NCBI RefSeq assembly: GCF_002234375.1
Contig: NZ_NMQV01000011.1
Coordinates: 19,760-83,759, forward strand
Length of the DNA stretch: 64,000 bases
Direction: 5' to 3'
Source: Pseudomonas fluvialis
Lineage (GTDB): Bacteria; Pseudomonadota; Gammaproteobacteria; Pseudomonadales; Pseudomonadaceae
Below the pieces are notes generated by a model that was not told the DNA's origin, ran no database searches, and was given only the letters and a program-made list of their open reading frames with translations. Below, in pieces: positions 1 to 9,608 of the stretch (the stretch's first letter is position 1; each line of letters begins with the position of its first letter). The translations under genes and the position numbers were made by a program.

Positions 1-392
1 GGTCCCTGGACACCTGGCGGCAGGCTGTGACGAATGTCCGAGACCTTTTTGCGAATCTGGTACCACAGTTCGGGAATATCCTTGGAGCGCAGAGAGTCAC
101 GGGCGATGAAGGTGACCTGCGACTCGCCGGGGCGAGAAAAGGACACGATCTTGTCGTACTCACCGGTTTCCATGAGCTTCTTCTCGATGCGCTCGGTCAC
201 CTGCCGCGACACTTCCTCAGCCGTCGCCCCCGGCCACAAGGTGCGCACCACCATGGCCTTGAAGGTAAAGGGGGGATCTTCGCTCTGGCCCAGCTTGCTG
301 TAGGAGATCGCCCCGACCACCGCCAGCAGAACCATTAGATAAAGGACGATCTGACGGTTCTTCAGTGCCCATTCGGAAAGGTTGAAGTTCAT
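1..392 (-). CDS. mexK: RND efflux pump inner-membrane transporter, N-terminal part (MexK-like)
   Basis: Only the first 130 codons are visible; the gene continues past the left edge. The protein begins MNFNLSEWALKNRQ, followed by a hydrophobic segment at about residues 13-32, which is TM1 of the RND (AcrB/MexB) family. The residues after it (SEDPPFTFKAMVV, then GATAEEVSRQVTERIE) are the conserved start of the first periplasmic porter domain. It lies 6 bases downstream of the adaptor gene on the same strand, so the two form one operon. RND pumps use the proton gradient to export drugs and biocides. The name MexK rests on the pairing with a MexJ-like adaptor and a divergent MexL-like repressor beside rsmJ; assignment to the family is certain, assignment to MexK less so. 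Confidence 0.85.
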   Translation of the reverse strand, partial: MNFNLSEWALKNRQIVLYLMVLLAVVGAISYSKLGQSEDPPFTFKAMVVRTLWPGATAEEVSRQVTERIEKKLMETGEYDKIVSFSRPGESQVTFIARDSLRSKDIPELWYQIRKKVSDIRHSLPPGVQG

Positions 393-398
393 CCGCGA

Positions 399-1502
399 TT
401 ACTCCTTGCCCGCCAGATCAACCGGACGGTTATCGCGATCAACCGGTCGTACCCGCAGCCCTTCACGGAGCAGGTGAACGCCGCCCACCACCACCCAATC
501 GTCGCCATGCAGGCCGTTGAGAATGGCCGCACGTTCCTCATGGTAGGGACCAATCACCACCGACACGCGCTGCAGACGGCTTTCGCTGCCGCGCACTACC
601 CACACATAAGGCTGGTCGTTATCGGCGCTGAGCGCCGACAGCGGCACCGACAAGGGGACTTCGCCATCATGCTGGACATGCACCCGGGCACTCTGCCCCG
701 GCTCAGCGGGAACCTTGGTGTCGACAAACGAAACCCGCGCAGCAAAGGTGCGCGACTGCGAGTCTGCCGAGGGCGCCATCTCGCGAATCACCCCCGGGTA
801 GCGACGACCGGGCTGCGACCACAGCTCAACCTCGACCTGCTGGCCAATGCGATAACGCTCGTAGCTCTGCTCGGGCAGGCTGATCAGCACCTCGCGCTCG
901 CCATCCGCCGCCAGCACGAATACCGTCTGCCCGGCCGCCAGCACCTGGCCTACCTCGCCGCGCCGACTGGCAATCACCCCGTTCTGCGGTGCGCGCAACA
1001 CGGCATAACCAGCCTGGTTGCTGGCTACGTTGTACTCGGCACGCACCTGTTTGAGGCGCGCCTCACCGGCACGGTAGAGATTTTCCGCGTTGTCGTACTG
1101 CGACTGGCTGACCAACTGACGAGCCAGCAGGGTCTTGTAGCGATCACGCTCGGCGCGTACCAGCTTGAGATTGGCTTCGGCAGCCGTCACCTGGGCGCGC
1201 ATGGCTTCCAGTTGCAGGCGCACATCCTGCGGGTCCAGTTCAGCCAGCGGCTGATCCTTGCGGACCCGCTCGCCGACTTCGACCAGGCGTTTACTCATCT
1301 TGCCGCCGATGCGAAAGCCCAGTTCCGGCTCGAAGCGGGCCCGCACTTCGCCAGGAAAGGTATCCACCAGCGCACCGGCAGGTACCGGCTGCACCACCAG
1401 CACCGGACGCGCCGCACTGGCAGTAGGTTCCTCGCTGCCACAGGCAGTGAGCAACAGGCCCAATACAGCGGGTATGGCAAGCGGCAAGACATGACGAAAC
1501 AT
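399..1502 (-). CDS. mexJ: RND efflux periplasmic adaptor lipoprotein (MexJ-like)
   Basis: A 367-residue membrane-fusion protein of the HlyD/AcrA family that bridges an RND pump to an outer-membrane channel. It starts with a lipoprotein signal, LLTACGSEEP, with the lipidated cysteine near residue 21. A biotinyl/lipoyl-like segment follows (RVGERVRKDQPLAELDPQD, roughly 75-95), then a charged alpha-hairpin (about 100-165) and beta-barrel and membrane-proximal domains. An AAGG Shine-Dalgarno lies 8 bases before the ATG. The pump gene follows directly and a TetR repressor is divergent, which is the mexL-mexJK arrangement known from P. aeruginosa, where this system exports triclosan and erythromycin. 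Substrates here are not deducible from sequence. Confidence 0.88.
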   Translation of the reverse strand: MFRHVLPLAIPAVLGLLLTACGSEEPTASAARPVLVVQPVPAGALVDTFPGEVRARFEPELGFRIGGKMSKRLVEVGERVRKDQPLAELDPQDVRLQLEAMRAQVTAAEANLKLVRAERDRYKTLLARQLVSQSQYDNAENLYRAGEARLKQVRAEYNVASNQAGYAVLRAPQNGVIASRRGEVGQVLAAGQTVFVLAADGEREVLISLPEQSYERYRIGQQVEVELWSQPGRRYPGVIREMAPSADSQSRTFAARVSFVDTKVPAEPGQSARVHVQHDGEVPLSVPLSALSADNDQPYVWVVRGSESRLQRVSVVIGPYHEERAAILNGLHGDDWVVVGGVHLLREGLRVRPVDRDNRPVDLAGKE

Positions 1503-1540
1503 GGGAGCAACCTTTGCACAAATAGGGTTATTGGAATATT

Positions 1541-1556
1541 TATACCGGCGAGTATA
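1541..1556. promoter_or_regulatory. Palindrome in the mexJ/mexL divergent promoter region
   Basis: TATAC and GTATA form an inverted repeat separated by six bases (CGGCGA), in the AT-rich 94-base gap between the divergent adaptor and TetR genes. On the plus strand it overlaps a plausible promoter, TTGGAA (1531-1536) and TATAGT (1553-1558) with a 16-base spacer. A palindrome placed over a TetR promoter and beside the target operon is what an autoregulating repressor would bind. This is inferred from position and symmetry only. Confidence 0.5.
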
Positions 1557-1596
1557 GTAAAAATAGCAAACCCGCCAGTCCAGTATTTAAACGACG

Positions 1597-2253
1597 ATGT
1601 CAGACACTCTTTCCACCAGCCTGTCCACGCCCAGCAACGGCCCCGGCCGCCCCAAGGATCAGCTCAAACGTCAGGCAATCCTCGACGCCGCCAAGCAGCT
1701 GTTCCTCCAGCAGGGCTACGAAGGCACCAGCATGGATGCCATTGCCAGCGCCGCGGGCGTTTCCAAGCTCACCGTGTATAGTCACTTCACCGACAAAGAA
1801 ACCCTGTTTGCCTGCGCCGTGGCCGCCAAATGCGAGGAACAGTTGCCAGCCACCTATTTTGAGCTGGCAGCAGATGTGCCGATCGAGGCCAGCCTGCTGG
1901 CGATCGGGCGGGGCTTCAATACGCTGGTCAACAGCGACGAATCACTGGCCCTACAGCGACTGATGACTGCGCAGGGCGGACAGAATCTGCAACTGGCCCA
2001 GTTGTTCTTCAATGCCGGCCCGCAGCGCATGCTCGACGCCATGCACAAGTTGCTCGAGCAGGCCTGCCAGCGTGGCCAACTGCAGATCGACAACCCGGCA
2101 CGCGCCGCCGAACACTTCTTCTGCCTGATTCGCGGCGGATGCAATTTCCGTCTGTTGATCGGCCTGTGCGAGCCGCTCAGCGGTAGTGCCGCAGAAGAGC
2201 ACGTCAGTGACGTGGTCGGTTTGTTCCTGCGCGCCTACCGCGCGAGTTCATGA
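1597..2253 (+). CDS. mexL: TetR/AcrR-family repressor of the adjacent efflux operon (MexL-like)
   Basis: A 218-residue TetR-family regulator. The helix-turn-helix lies near residues 40-65, with [20 protein letters not shown] matching the family signature, followed by FTDKETLFA. The C-terminal ligand-binding region is alpha-helical and typical of AcrR-type repressors (QRLMTAQ..., [13 protein letters not shown]). It is transcribed away from the adaptor gene across a palindrome-bearing gap, so the likely role is repression of mexJK and of itself. The N-terminal 15 residues before the DNA-binding domain are rich in Ser and Thr. No strong Shine-Dalgarno precedes the ATG. Its stop overlaps the convergent rsmJ stop by 6 bases. 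Confidence 0.87.
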   Translation: MSDTLSTSLSTPSNGPGRPKDQLKRQAILDAAKQLFLQQGYEGTSMDAIASAAGVSKLTVYSHFTDKETLFACAVAAKCEEQLPATYFELAADVPIEASLLAIGRGFNTLVNSDESLALQRLMTAQGGQNLQLAQLFFNAGPQRMLDAMHKLLEQACQRGQLQIDNPARAAEHFFCLIRGGCNFRLLIGLCEPLSGSAAEEHVSDVVGLFLRAYRASS

Positions 2254-3033
2254 AAGTTTTTTCTTGGCATAAATGTCATAGCGGCTGGATTTACCCTCCA
2301 GGCTGTAACTGGGTGCAGGGCCGCTAATCACCGGCGCCTTGCGCGGGCGCTTGACCACTACGCGATGGGAAGCCAGTGCCAGTGCTGCCTCCAGCAGGCT
2401 GGACGCGTCCTCGTCATCACCCACCAGCGGGCGAAACAGGCGCATTTCCTTCTTCACCAGAGCACTCTTGTCGCGGTGCGGAAACATCGGATCGAGGTGG
2501 ATGACCTGCGGCACGTCACCCTGCCAGTCACGCATCAGGGCAATGGCGTCGCCCTCCAGCAGCTGCATGCGCGCCACGATGGCAGCCACCTGATCATCAG
2601 TCGCGGCACGCCGCAGGCCATCGGCCAGCAGTGCCGCGATCACCGCCTGCCGTTCGCACATCTGCACCCGGCACCCCAGACTGGCCAGCACAAACGCATC
2701 ACGCCCCAATCCCGCCGTAGCCTCCAGCACATGGGGACGAATCCCCGGAGCCAGGCCCACCGCCTTGGCAATCATCTGCCCGGCGCCACCTCCGAACTGG
2801 CGACGGTGCGCCAGCGCACCTTCAACAAAATCGACGCGCACCGGCCCCGGCGCCTGCGGTCCCAACTCGACCAACTGCAAACCCTGTTCACCTAGTTGCA
2901 GGGCAAAATCCGCCACCGTCGTCTGATACGCCAGGCCGAGTTGTGCCGCCAATGCCTGAGCCGGAAGCGCATATTCAGCTTGCAGGGCTTGCACACTCAG
3001 ACGCACGGCCTGCCATTCGTCGTTTCTCGCCAT
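2248..3033 (-). CDS. rsmJ: 16S rRNA (guanine-1516-N2)-methyltransferase RsmJ
   Basis: A 261-residue class I SAM-dependent methyltransferase that modifies G1516 of 16S rRNA. The SAM-binding motif I is [18 protein letters not shown], and the catalytic motif is [20 protein letters not shown], the NPPY-like DPMFP signature of RsmJ. The C-terminus, [18 protein letters not shown], is also characteristic of the family. I chose the ATG giving MARNDEWQ because the upstream extension in this frame does not resemble RsmJ and the resulting length is close to the E. coli protein. It is convergent with the TetR gene. Confidence 0.92.
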   Translation of the reverse strand: MARNDEWQAVRLSVQALQAEYALPAQALAAQLGLAYQTTVADFALQLGEQGLQLVELGPQAPGPVRVDFVEGALAHRRQFGGGAGQMIAKAVGLAPGIRPHVLEATAGLGRDAFVLASLGCRVQMCERQAVIAALLADGLRRAATDDQVAAIVARMQLLEGDAIALMRDWQGDVPQVIHLDPMFPHRDKSALVKKEMRLFRPLVGDDEDASSLLEAALALASHRVVVKRPRKAPVISGPAPSYSLEGKSSRYDIYAKKKLS

Positions 3034-3124
3034 CGTCTCGCTCAATGATTGCCCACCTGCGCCGATAACTCGGCAAAGCGACATTTTGCCAGAGCCCGGC
3101 CACCACGTCGCAGCGAGGTGCAGC

Positions 3125-3907
3125 ATGTTCGAGGTCATCAGCGCGCGCCAAGCCAGCGCGCCCACGCCACGCAGCGACAACCTTGAGCAGCGCTTGCAGA
3201 GCGACATCGAAGCCTCGCTCGACTACCAGATCCTCCGTCGTACCCTGGGCATTGCCAGCGAGGCGGCGCCCCCTAAAGCTCCCGTGGAAAAGCAGCCCGA
3301 AACAGCTGCCGATCCCGAGCAACTCCTGGAAAGCGCCGCCCGCGACGTGGCACGCTTCGAGCAGGTACTCAGCCAGCGTGAACTGCAGGTAGAGATCGGC
3401 CAGCCCGCCACCCCGCAGGTCAGTGATCCGTTGGTGCTTGATCTGGCCGGCAATGGTTTCAGTACCACAGGCTTGGAGCGTGGCGTTCGCTTCGACCTGA
3501 ATGGCGACGGCCGGCAAACCCTGACCAGCATGCCCAGCGGCGATGACGCGTTGCTGGCCATGGATCGCAATGGCAACGGACGCATTGACGACGGCCGCGA
3601 ACTGTTTGGTGACCAGCGTGGTGCGGCCAACGGCTTTGCCGAACTGGCCCGTCTGGATGACAACCGTGACGGACGCCTGGATGCCCAGGATGCGGCCTTC
3701 CAGCAGTTACGCCTGCTGCGTTTCGATAGCCAGGGTCGCCAGCAACTGCAAAGCCTGGAGCAGGCCGGCGTCAGCGCCATCAACCTGCGTGCCCGGGACG
3801 TGGACATTGCCCTCGGCGCCTACGACCGCATCGCCCAGCTGGGCAGCTTCGAGTTTGCTGACGGGCGCAGCGGCCAGGCCGCCGATCTGCTGCTCGCCCA
3901 GCGCTAA
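3125..3907 (+). CDS. EF-hand calcium-binding protein of unknown role
   Basis: A 260-residue protein with three recognisable calcium-binding loops. The first, starting D124 (DLNGDGRQT), is degenerate. The second, at D147-158 ([12 protein letters not shown]), and third, at D178-189 ([12 protein letters not shown]), fit the 12-residue EF-hand consensus. The segment before them, [18 protein letters not shown], resembles sequences flanking calcium-binding repeats in secreted proteins, but no signal peptide is visible. The N-terminal 100 residues are polar and probably helical. The ATG was chosen because GAGG lies just upstream; a TTG 39 bases earlier is the alternative. Function is unknown; calcium binding is inferred from the loops. 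Confidence 0.75.
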   Translation: MFEVISARQASAPTPRSDNLEQRLQSDIEASLDYQILRRTLGIASEAAPPKAPVEKQPETAADPEQLLESAARDVARFEQVLSQRELQVEIGQPATPQVSDPLVLDLAGNGFSTTGLERGVRFDLNGDGRQTLTSMPSGDDALLAMDRNGNGRIDDGRELFGDQRGAANGFAELARLDDNRDGRLDAQDAAFQQLRLLRFDSQGRQQLQSLEQAGVSAINLRARDVDIALGAYDRIAQLGSFEFADGRSGQAADLLLAQR

Positions 3908-3913
3908 CAAGGC

Positions 3914-4762
3914 TCAGAGCAGCGCGTACTGCTCGCTGGCGGCAGGCCATGGCAGATCGCTCAGCCCTGGCAGGCGTGCTTGCAACTGGCGGTGAAAACG
4001 CCAGGCGAGTAGTGGCGCCAGCTGGTTGTCCGGGGTATGCAGATAGACATGCGGGGTCAGTCCGGCAGTAATCCAGTCGGCCACCTTGTCCAGCCAGGGC
4101 TGCAGGAAGGCATCGTTGGCAGGTAACTGTGGATGACCGATGAAACGTAGCTGCGGACTGTCGCTGAACGCCGTCGGACGCACCGGCAGCCGTGGTTTCT
4201 TGGCCTGGGCATGGCGTACCGCCGGGCTTTGCAGGGTGCAGCTGAACAAGGCCCGCGCATCCAGGCAGATACGCTCGACCTGACGATCACGCAACAGGCG
4301 GTTGAGCGCCCGCTCCTCTTCACCGCGGGCAAAGAACAGCGGATGACGTACTTCCACCGCCACGGCCCGTCCCTGCAGGGCATCGAGCAAGGCAACCAGC
4401 TCACCCAGACGTGCCGGGGCGAAGCTGGCAGGTAACTGCAACCACAACGGATGCACACGACCACCCAGCGGCGCCAGCAACTCAAGGAAACGCTCCAGCA
4501 GCGCCTGCTGCCCATACAAACTGGGTGCATGGCTGAGGCTGCGCGGCAACTTGGCCGTGAAACGAAAGTGCGCCGGCATGTGCTGCGCCCAGCGCCGCAC
4601 CGTCTCGACACTCGGCACGGCATAGAAGGTGGTATTGCCTTCGACCGTATTGAACACCCTGGCATAGCGTTGCAGGGCGTGGCCAGCCCCGGATTGACTA
4701 TAGAGGTGCGCGCGCCAGGCCGGCTCGTTCCAGGCCGGGCAACCCAGGAAGTACGGCAACAT
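3914..4762 (-). CDS. DUF72 (YecE-like) family protein
   Basis: A 282-residue protein of the DUF72 family (E. coli YecE), a predicted TIM-barrel fold. Family features include an N-terminal PYFLGCPAWNEPAW, then YARVFNTVEGNTTFYAVPS, FRFTAKLPRSLSH, LWLQLPASF, VAVEVRHPLFF and, near the C-terminus, VYLHTPDN. The biochemical role of DUF72 proteins is not established. It is translationally coupled to the gene upstream: the upstream TGA and this ATG share one base (TGATG). It is convergent with the EF-hand gene 6 bases away. Confidence 0.85.
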   Translation of the reverse strand: MLPYFLGCPAWNEPAWRAHLYSQSGAGHALQRYARVFNTVEGNTTFYAVPSVETVRRWAQHMPAHFRFTAKLPRSLSHAPSLYGQQALLERFLELLAPLGGRVHPLWLQLPASFAPARLGELVALLDALQGRAVAVEVRHPLFFARGEEERALNRLLRDRQVERICLDARALFSCTLQSPAVRHAQAKKPRLPVRPTAFSDSPQLRFIGHPQLPANDAFLQPWLDKVADWITAGLTPHVYLHTPDNQLAPLLAWRFHRQLQARLPGLSDLPWPAASEQYALL

Positions 4763-5115
4763 CAGGCGTACAGATCAAGCCCCAGAACCTCTTGGGCATC
4801 ACTCTGCACCACCATCGCCGAGGTGCTGGCATAGCTAGCCAGTGCCTGGGCGGCACGTGAGCTGACCTGCGGGCGCAATTCGGAGAACTCGCCATAGTTC
4901 TGCGTGCGCGCCGGCAATACCTCGCCAGACGCCGTACCCGCCTCGGCACGCCGGGTACGCGCGAGATTATCCAACCCCTGGGTCAGGGCGGGACTGACCG
5001 GCTGCTGACGCTGCTGCTCAACCTGGCGCTGCACCTCGGGATACGGCGTCAGCGCATTGCCGGTACGGCCACTGCGCTCGGGGTTGTAGCCTGCATTGAA
5101 GGAATCGATACGCAT
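4762..5115 (-). CDS. Conserved small protein of unknown function
   Basis: A 117-residue protein starting MRIDSFNAGYNPERSGR. It is polar, with a Gln/Arg-rich stretch near residues 30-45 and low hydrophobicity until the C-terminal third (SSRAAQALASYASTSAMVV), which may form an amphipathic helix. There is no signal peptide or recognisable domain. The first 25 residues and the general composition recall short proteins with unstructured N-termini. It sits between tsaB and the DUF72 gene on the same strand and is coupled to the latter by a TGATG overlap, so it is probably a real gene. The ATG was preferred to an in-frame TTG four codons upstream. Confidence 0.65.
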   Translation of the reverse strand: MRIDSFNAGYNPERSGRTGNALTPYPEVQRQVEQQRQQPVSPALTQGLDNLARTRRAEAGTASGEVLPARTQNYGEFSELRPQVSSRAAQALASYASTSAMVVQSDAQEVLGLDLYA

Positions 5116-5188
5116 CGTACGCAACACTACCCGGGAGAATCTGAGGAAAATCTAGCCTTCGCCGTGCAGCTTGGCAATCTGCCAGTGG

Positions 5189-5872
5189 TCAGCCGGCACT
5201 GGCCTGCTTGGGCGTGGCGACATTGTCACGCAGATAGACCGGCTGAGCCTGCTCGGCCGGCAGTGCCTCACCACGTTGCCAGGCAAAGCGTGCCAACTGC
5301 AGGATATCCAGGGCATGCGGCAACAAGTCGGCCTGCTGCCTGGGCACCTGGGGAAGCCGTGCCGCATGGCTGCCCCAGCCCGTCCCCGCGGCGAACCATT
5401 CGCTGGCCTCGCCCATCGGCAGACGAACGGCCTCCGGCGGCAGCACCGCTTCCTCTTGGCAGGCACGCATCTCGCCCTGCTCCAGGCGATAGCAACCCCA
5501 GTAGACTTCATCCATCCGGGCATCGATGGCACTGGCCACCTGCGTCGCCCCTTGCTCGCGCCAGGCACGCTGTGCCAGAGCAGCCAGGTTGGACACCGGC
5601 AGCACCGGACGCTGCAAGGCAAACGCCAATCCCTGCACCACGCCAATGGCAATACGCACCCCTGTAAAGGCGCCGGGGCCACGACCGAAGGCAATCCCAT
5701 CCAGCTGGCTCAGGCTCAGCCCAGCCTCGCTCAACAGGTGCTGGATCATCGGCAGCAGGCGCTGGGCATGCAAACGGGGGATCACCTGATAGTCGCTCAG
5801 GCAGCGCCCATCGTGCAGCACGGCAACAGAGCAGGCTTCAGTGGCGGTATCCAAGGCCAGCAGAGTAGTCAT
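5189..5872 (-). CDS. tsaB: tRNA threonylcarbamoyladenosine biosynthesis protein TsaB
   Basis: A 227-residue ASKHA-fold protein that partners with TsaD and TsaE in making the t6A modification at position 37 of ANN-decoding tRNAs. It has the N-terminal ILLALDTATEACSVAVL-type motif and the GRGPGAFTGVRIAIGVVQG segment diagnostic of TsaB. The ATG was chosen over a TTG two codons upstream because a GGAG sits about 7 bases before it. It follows adk on the same strand; the adk terminator hairpin lies between them. Confidence 0.94.
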   Translation of the reverse strand: MTTLLALDTATEACSVAVLHDGRCLSDYQVIPRLHAQRLLPMIQHLLSEAGLSLSQLDGIAFGRGPGAFTGVRIAIGVVQGLAFALQRPVLPVSNLAALAQRAWREQGATQVASAIDARMDEVYWGCYRLEQGEMRACQEEAVLPPEAVRLPMGEASEWFAAGTGWGSHAARLPQVPRQQADLLPHALDILQLARFAWQRGEALPAEQAQPVYLRDNVATPKQASAG

Positions 5873-5910
5873 GGGCAACTCCGGTCAACAAGGGCGAAGA
5901 TGATAAACGA

Positions 5911-5934
5911 CAACGGCCCGCAAGCGGGCCGTTG
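5911..5934 (-). terminator. Terminator hairpin after adk
   Basis: An 11-base perfect inverted repeat, CAACGGCCCGC and its complement with a two-base centre, lies between the adk stop (5953) and the tsaB start (5872). On the minus strand it is followed by TCGTTTATC, a short T-rich tract. It is likely an intrinsic terminator or attenuator for adk. Confidence 0.75.
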
Positions 5935-5952
5935 CATGACATACCGAACGGC

Positions 5953-6600
5953 TTAACTGAGCGCAGCCAGGACCTTCGCAGTGATCTCTTCCACCGAACC
6001 CACACCCTCTACCTTGGAGCACTTGGGCGTTTGCTCGACGGCGGCCAGGCGCGAGTAGAAATCCACCAGCGGCTTGGTCTGCTCGTGATACAGCGCCAGA
6101 CGCTTGCGTACGGTTTCCTCGCTGTCATCAGCACGCTGAATCAGCGCATCGCCTGTCTCGTCGTCAACACCGGCCACCTTGGGCGGATTGTGCTCGACGT
6201 GATAAACGCGGCCAGACGCTTCATGCACCCGGCGACCGGAAATGCGCTTGACGATTTCTTCATCGTCCACAGCGATTTCCAGCACATGATCAAGCTTCAC
6301 ACCGGCCTGCTGCAAAGCCTCTGCCTGAGGAATGGTGCGCGGGAAGCCATCAAACAGGAAGCCATTGGCACAGTCATCCTGGGTCAGGCGTTCCTTGATC
6401 AGGGCAATGATGATCTCGTCGGAGACCAGGCCACCGCTGGCCATGATGTCCTTGACCTGCAGGCCCAGCGGGGAGCCCGCCTTGACGGCGGCGCGCAGCA
6501 TGTCACCCGTGGAGATTTGCGGGATTGCGAACTTCTCGGTGATGAAGCGAGCCTGGGTACCTTTACCGGCACCGGGCGCCCCCAACAGAATCACGCGCAT
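5953..6600 (-). CDS. adk: Adenylate kinase
   Basis: A 215-residue adenylate kinase, which interconverts ATP plus AMP with two ADP. The P-loop [11 protein letters not shown] is at residues 7-17. The AMP-binding region includes [15 protein letters not shown], the core has [13 protein letters not shown], and a long LID domain carries [13 protein letters not shown]. Length matches long-form bacterial enzymes. An AGGAG lies just upstream of the ATG. The leader upstream is unusually long and without genes; a possible promoter is annotated at 6846-6874. Confidence 0.97.
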   Translation of the reverse strand: MRVILLGAPGAGKGTQARFITEKFAIPQISTGDMLRAAVKAGSPLGLQVKDIMASGGLVSDEIIIALIKERLTQDDCANGFLFDGFPRTIPQAEALQQAGVKLDHVLEIAVDDEEIVKRISGRRVHEASGRVYHVEHNPPKVAGVDDETGDALIQRADDSEETVRKRLALYHEQTKPLVDFYSRLAAVEQTPKCSKVEGVGSVEEITAKVLAALS

Positions 6601-6930
6601 CGTTGTGCTCCTAAAACAGTTTCAAAAGGCTCGGACAGGCCGCTCGGGCCCATCGCAGGTATTCGTTTCGCGCCTGGCATACAGGTCGCTGGGACTGGGG
6701 TGACGCTGTCGGCCTGGTGTCGCCTGGCACACGCCTGTCGATGACCGTGCCGACCTGCCATACGGCTCTCGTCGACACGCCCGGAGTCATGTTCCGGCCT
6801 GCCGGGCGCAGTGATAATGCGGCCTCGACGGGCGAAAGGGTTGTCAAGATACACAGCGTATCAACACCTTACAAGCAGCCATAGGTCGCATTCACGCGCG
6901 TGACGGCAAGGTCATAGTGTGACCCATTGC
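6601..6930. other. 330-base gene-free region between ppc and adk
   Basis: No credible gene, tRNA or repeat was seen. Open frames exist here but lack a ribosome binding site and show no family resemblance. The region holds the adk leader, a possible adk promoter (6846-6874) and a short inverted repeat, GATAC and GTATC at 6848-6862. Confidence 0.6.
6846..6874 (-). promoter_or_regulatory. Possible adk promoter
   Basis: On the minus strand TTGTAA (6869-6874) and TATCTT (6846-6851) are spaced by 17 bases, a reasonable sigma-70 match. It would give an adk leader of roughly 240 bases. A GATAC-N5-GTATC inverted repeat overlaps the -10 element and could be an operator. Assigned from consensus only. 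Confidence 0.4.
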
Positions 6931-9561
6931 TCAACCGGTATTGCGCAGGCCTGCCGCGATCCCCGCCACACTGACCAGCAGCGCCTGTTGCACGGCAGCC
7001 TGCTGCGCACCCTCAGGCAGGCGCGAGCGGGCCAATAGCTCAGCCTGCAGCACATGCAGCGGGTCCAGATAGGTGTTGCGTACCGCCAGCACCGCACGAG
7101 TTTCCGGGCTGCCGGCAAGCAGGCAGTCGGCGCCGGTAATTTCCAGCACACGCGCCTGCGCATCAGCCAGTAACTGGCGCAAGCGCTCACCCAGCGGCCG
7201 CAGCGGCGCTGCCACCAGGCGTTCGTCATACAGGCGAGCAAGATCAGCATCGGTCTTGGCCAGCACCATTTCCAGCATGTCGATGCGCGTACCGAAAAAT
7301 GGCCAGTCCCTGCGCATCTCACGCAACACCGACAGCTGCCCGCCCGCCAACGCGTTACCCAACGCGCGCTCCCAGCCCAGCCAGGCTGGCAGCATGAGAC
7401 GCGTCTGTGTCCAGGCAAAGATCCACGGAATGGCCCGCAGGCTTTCTACCCCACCTTCGCGACGCTTGGCCGGCCGACTCCCCAACGGCAGACGTCCCAG
7501 CTCCTGTTCCGGGGTTGCCTGGCGGAAATACTCGACGAAGCTGGGCTCCTCGCGCACCACCTGGCGATAGGCTTGCACGCCGTCTGCCGCCAGCTGATCC
7601 ATGAGCTGACGCCAGGCCGGCTTGGCCTGCGGTGGCGGCGACAGGGTGGCCTGCAACACTGCAGCGGTGTAGAGGCTGAGGTTATGCACGGCAATGCCCG
7701 GCAAACCGAACTTGAAGCGGATCATTTCGCCCTGCTCGGTAGTCCGGAAGCGCCCTGCCACCGAACCCGGCGGCTGCGAAAGAATCGCCGCATGGGCCGG
7801 TGCACCACCCCGCCCGACCGTACCGCCACGGCCATGGAACAGCAGTAGTTCCACGTCCTGCGCCTGGCAAACCGCCACCAGTGCTTCCTGCGCACGGTAC
7901 TGTGCCCAGGCCGCCGCTGTAGTGCCGGCGTCCTTGGCCGAGTCGGAGTAGCCGATCATCACCTCCTGCGGACCACTCAGGCGCGCCCGGTAACTGGCCA
8001 GGCTCAGCAACTGACTGACCACCGGCGCGGCGTTATCCAGATCCGCCAGGGTTTCGAACAGCGGCACCACGCGCATGCTGCGCTGCAGCCCGGCCTCCTT
8101 GAGCAGCAGCTGCACGGCCAGCACGTCGGAGGCCGCTCCGGCCATGGAGATCACGTAGGAACCCAGCGAGGCCGCCGGGGCCTGCGCCACCACCCGGCAA
8201 GTGGCCAGTACTTCGGCGGTGTCCTCGCTGGCCTGGTAATGCGCCGGCAACAAGGGCCGTGGGTTGTCCAATTCGGTCTGCAGAAAAGCCAGGCGCTGTG
8301 CTTCCGACCAGTCCTGGTAGCAGCCCAGCCCCAGGTAGTTGGTGATCTCGCTGAGCGCCGCGGCGTGTCGGCTGGAGTCCTGGCGAATATCCAGACGCAC
8401 CAGGAACAGACCGAAGGTAGCCACCCGGTGCAGGCAATCGCGCAGCGAGCCGGCGGCAATCACCGACAGGCCACAGGCCTGCAACGAGGCATAGCAGAGC
8501 GCCAGGGGCTCCCAGAGTTGCTGGTTATCCTGCAGAACCAGCGGGCCGGGGGGCAGCTCTTCATGCAATGCCGCATGCGCCCAGGCACGCGTAGCCCGCA
8601 AACGCTCACGCAAATGGCGCAGTACCTCACGATAGGGCTCTGTGCGCGTGCCAGCCTGGGACAGCAGTTCGGCGCTGGCCTGGTGCATGGATAGTTCGGT
8701 AATCAGTTGCTCGACATCACGCAGAAAAAGGTCCGCCGCCATCCAGCGCGCCAGCAGCAGCACTTCGCGGGTCACCCGCGCAGTGACATTGGGGTTGCCA
8801 TCGCGGTCGCCGCCCATCCACGAGGAAAAACGCAGCGGCGCGGCTCCCAGAGGCAAGCCCTGGCCACACGTTTGCTGGACGGCCTGCTCGACCTGACGAA
8901 GAAACTCCGGCACAGCCTGCCACAACGAATGCTCGATCACCGCAAAGCCCCATTTGGCCTCGTCCACCGGAGTCGGCCGCGCATGGCGGATCTCGTCGGT
9001 ATGCCAGGCCTCGGCCACCAGTTGCTGCAAGCGCTGATGAATACGCTGTCGCTCAACCGGTAACAGATCGGCATGATCCAGCGCGGCCAGTTGTGCGGCG
9101 ATCGCATCGTACTTCTGGATCAGCGTACGGCGGGCCACTTCGGTGGGGTGAGCAGTCAGGACCAGATCGATGTCCAGACTGCCCAGACGCTGGGCCAAGG
9201 CATCCGCCGCGTGGCCCTGCTCGCGCAACTGGCGAAGCAACTGCGGCAAGGCTTGTTCGGCCAACTGGGCGGCCTGGCTGGGCGGTTCGCGACGCAACTG
9301 CTGGTACTGTTCGGCAATATTGGCCAGGTTGAGAAACTGGCTGAAGGCGCGCACCACTGGCAACAACTGCGAATCATCCAGGCGGGCCAGTTCCGCCTGC
9401 AACGCAGCCTGGCCATCGAGCTGGCGGGAAGCCTTGGCAGCCTGGCGAATGCGCTCGATACAGGCCAGGAAATCCTCACCGCGATCATCACGAATGGTCT
9501 GCCCCAGCAACTCGCCGAGCAGGTGCACGTCTTCACGCAGACGCGGATCAATCTTCGACAT
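6931..9561 (-). CDS. ppc: Phosphoenolpyruvate carboxylase
   Basis: An 876-residue enzyme that carboxylates phosphoenolpyruvate to oxaloacetate, replenishing the TCA cycle. Hallmarks are [13 protein letters not shown] near residue 138 with the catalytic His, [17 protein letters not shown], the glycine-rich [13 protein letters not shown] loop, and the C-terminal LRNTG that ends all such enzymes. The start at [11 protein letters not shown] fits family length better than a frame extended by seven residues. It is monocistronic in appearance: the next gene downstream on this strand is adk, 330 bases away. Confidence 0.97.
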   Translation of the reverse strand: MSKIDPRLREDVHLLGELLGQTIRDDRGEDFLACIERIRQAAKASRQLDGQAALQAELARLDDSQLLPVVRAFSQFLNLANIAEQYQQLRREPPSQAAQLAEQALPQLLRQLREQGHAADALAQRLGSLDIDLVLTAHPTEVARRTLIQKYDAIAAQLAALDHADLLPVERQRIHQRLQQLVAEAWHTDEIRHARPTPVDEAKWGFAVIEHSLWQAVPEFLRQVEQAVQQTCGQGLPLGAAPLRFSSWMGGDRDGNPNVTARVTREVLLLARWMAADLFLRDVEQLITELSMHQASAELLSQAGTRTEPYREVLRHLRERLRATRAWAHAALHEELPPGPLVLQDNQQLWEPLALCYASLQACGLSVIAAGSLRDCLHRVATFGLFLVRLDIRQDSSRHAAALSEITNYLGLGCYQDWSEAQRLAFLQTELDNPRPLLPAHYQASEDTAEVLATCRVVAQAPAASLGSYVISMAGAASDVLAVQLLLKEAGLQRSMRVVPLFETLADLDNAAPVVSQLLSLASYRARLSGPQEVMIGYSDSAKDAGTTAAAWAQYRAQEALVAVCQAQDVELLLFHGRGGTVGRGGAPAHAAILSQPPGSVAGRFRTTEQGEMIRFKFGLPGIAVHNLSLYTAAVLQATLSPPPQAKPAWRQLMDQLAADGVQAYRQVVREEPSFVEYFRQATPEQELGRLPLGSRPAKRREGGVESLRAIPWIFAWTQTRLMLPAWLGWERALGNALAGGQLSVLREMRRDWPFFGTRIDMLEMVLAKTDADLARLYDERLVAAPLRPLGERLRQLLADAQARVLEITGADCLLAGSPETRAVLAVRNTYLDPLHVLQAELLARSRLPEGAQQAAVQQALLVSVAGIAAGLRNTG

Positions 9562-9608
9562 GGCCGTTCCCCCGTTAGGCACAAGGCTGTGCCTGCAGTT
9601 ATAGCTGC

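Noticed and set aside
6591..6854. Small open frames in the ppc-adk gap
   Set aside because: No ribosome site, arginine/proline-rich composition typical of spurious GC-rich frames, and no recognised family.
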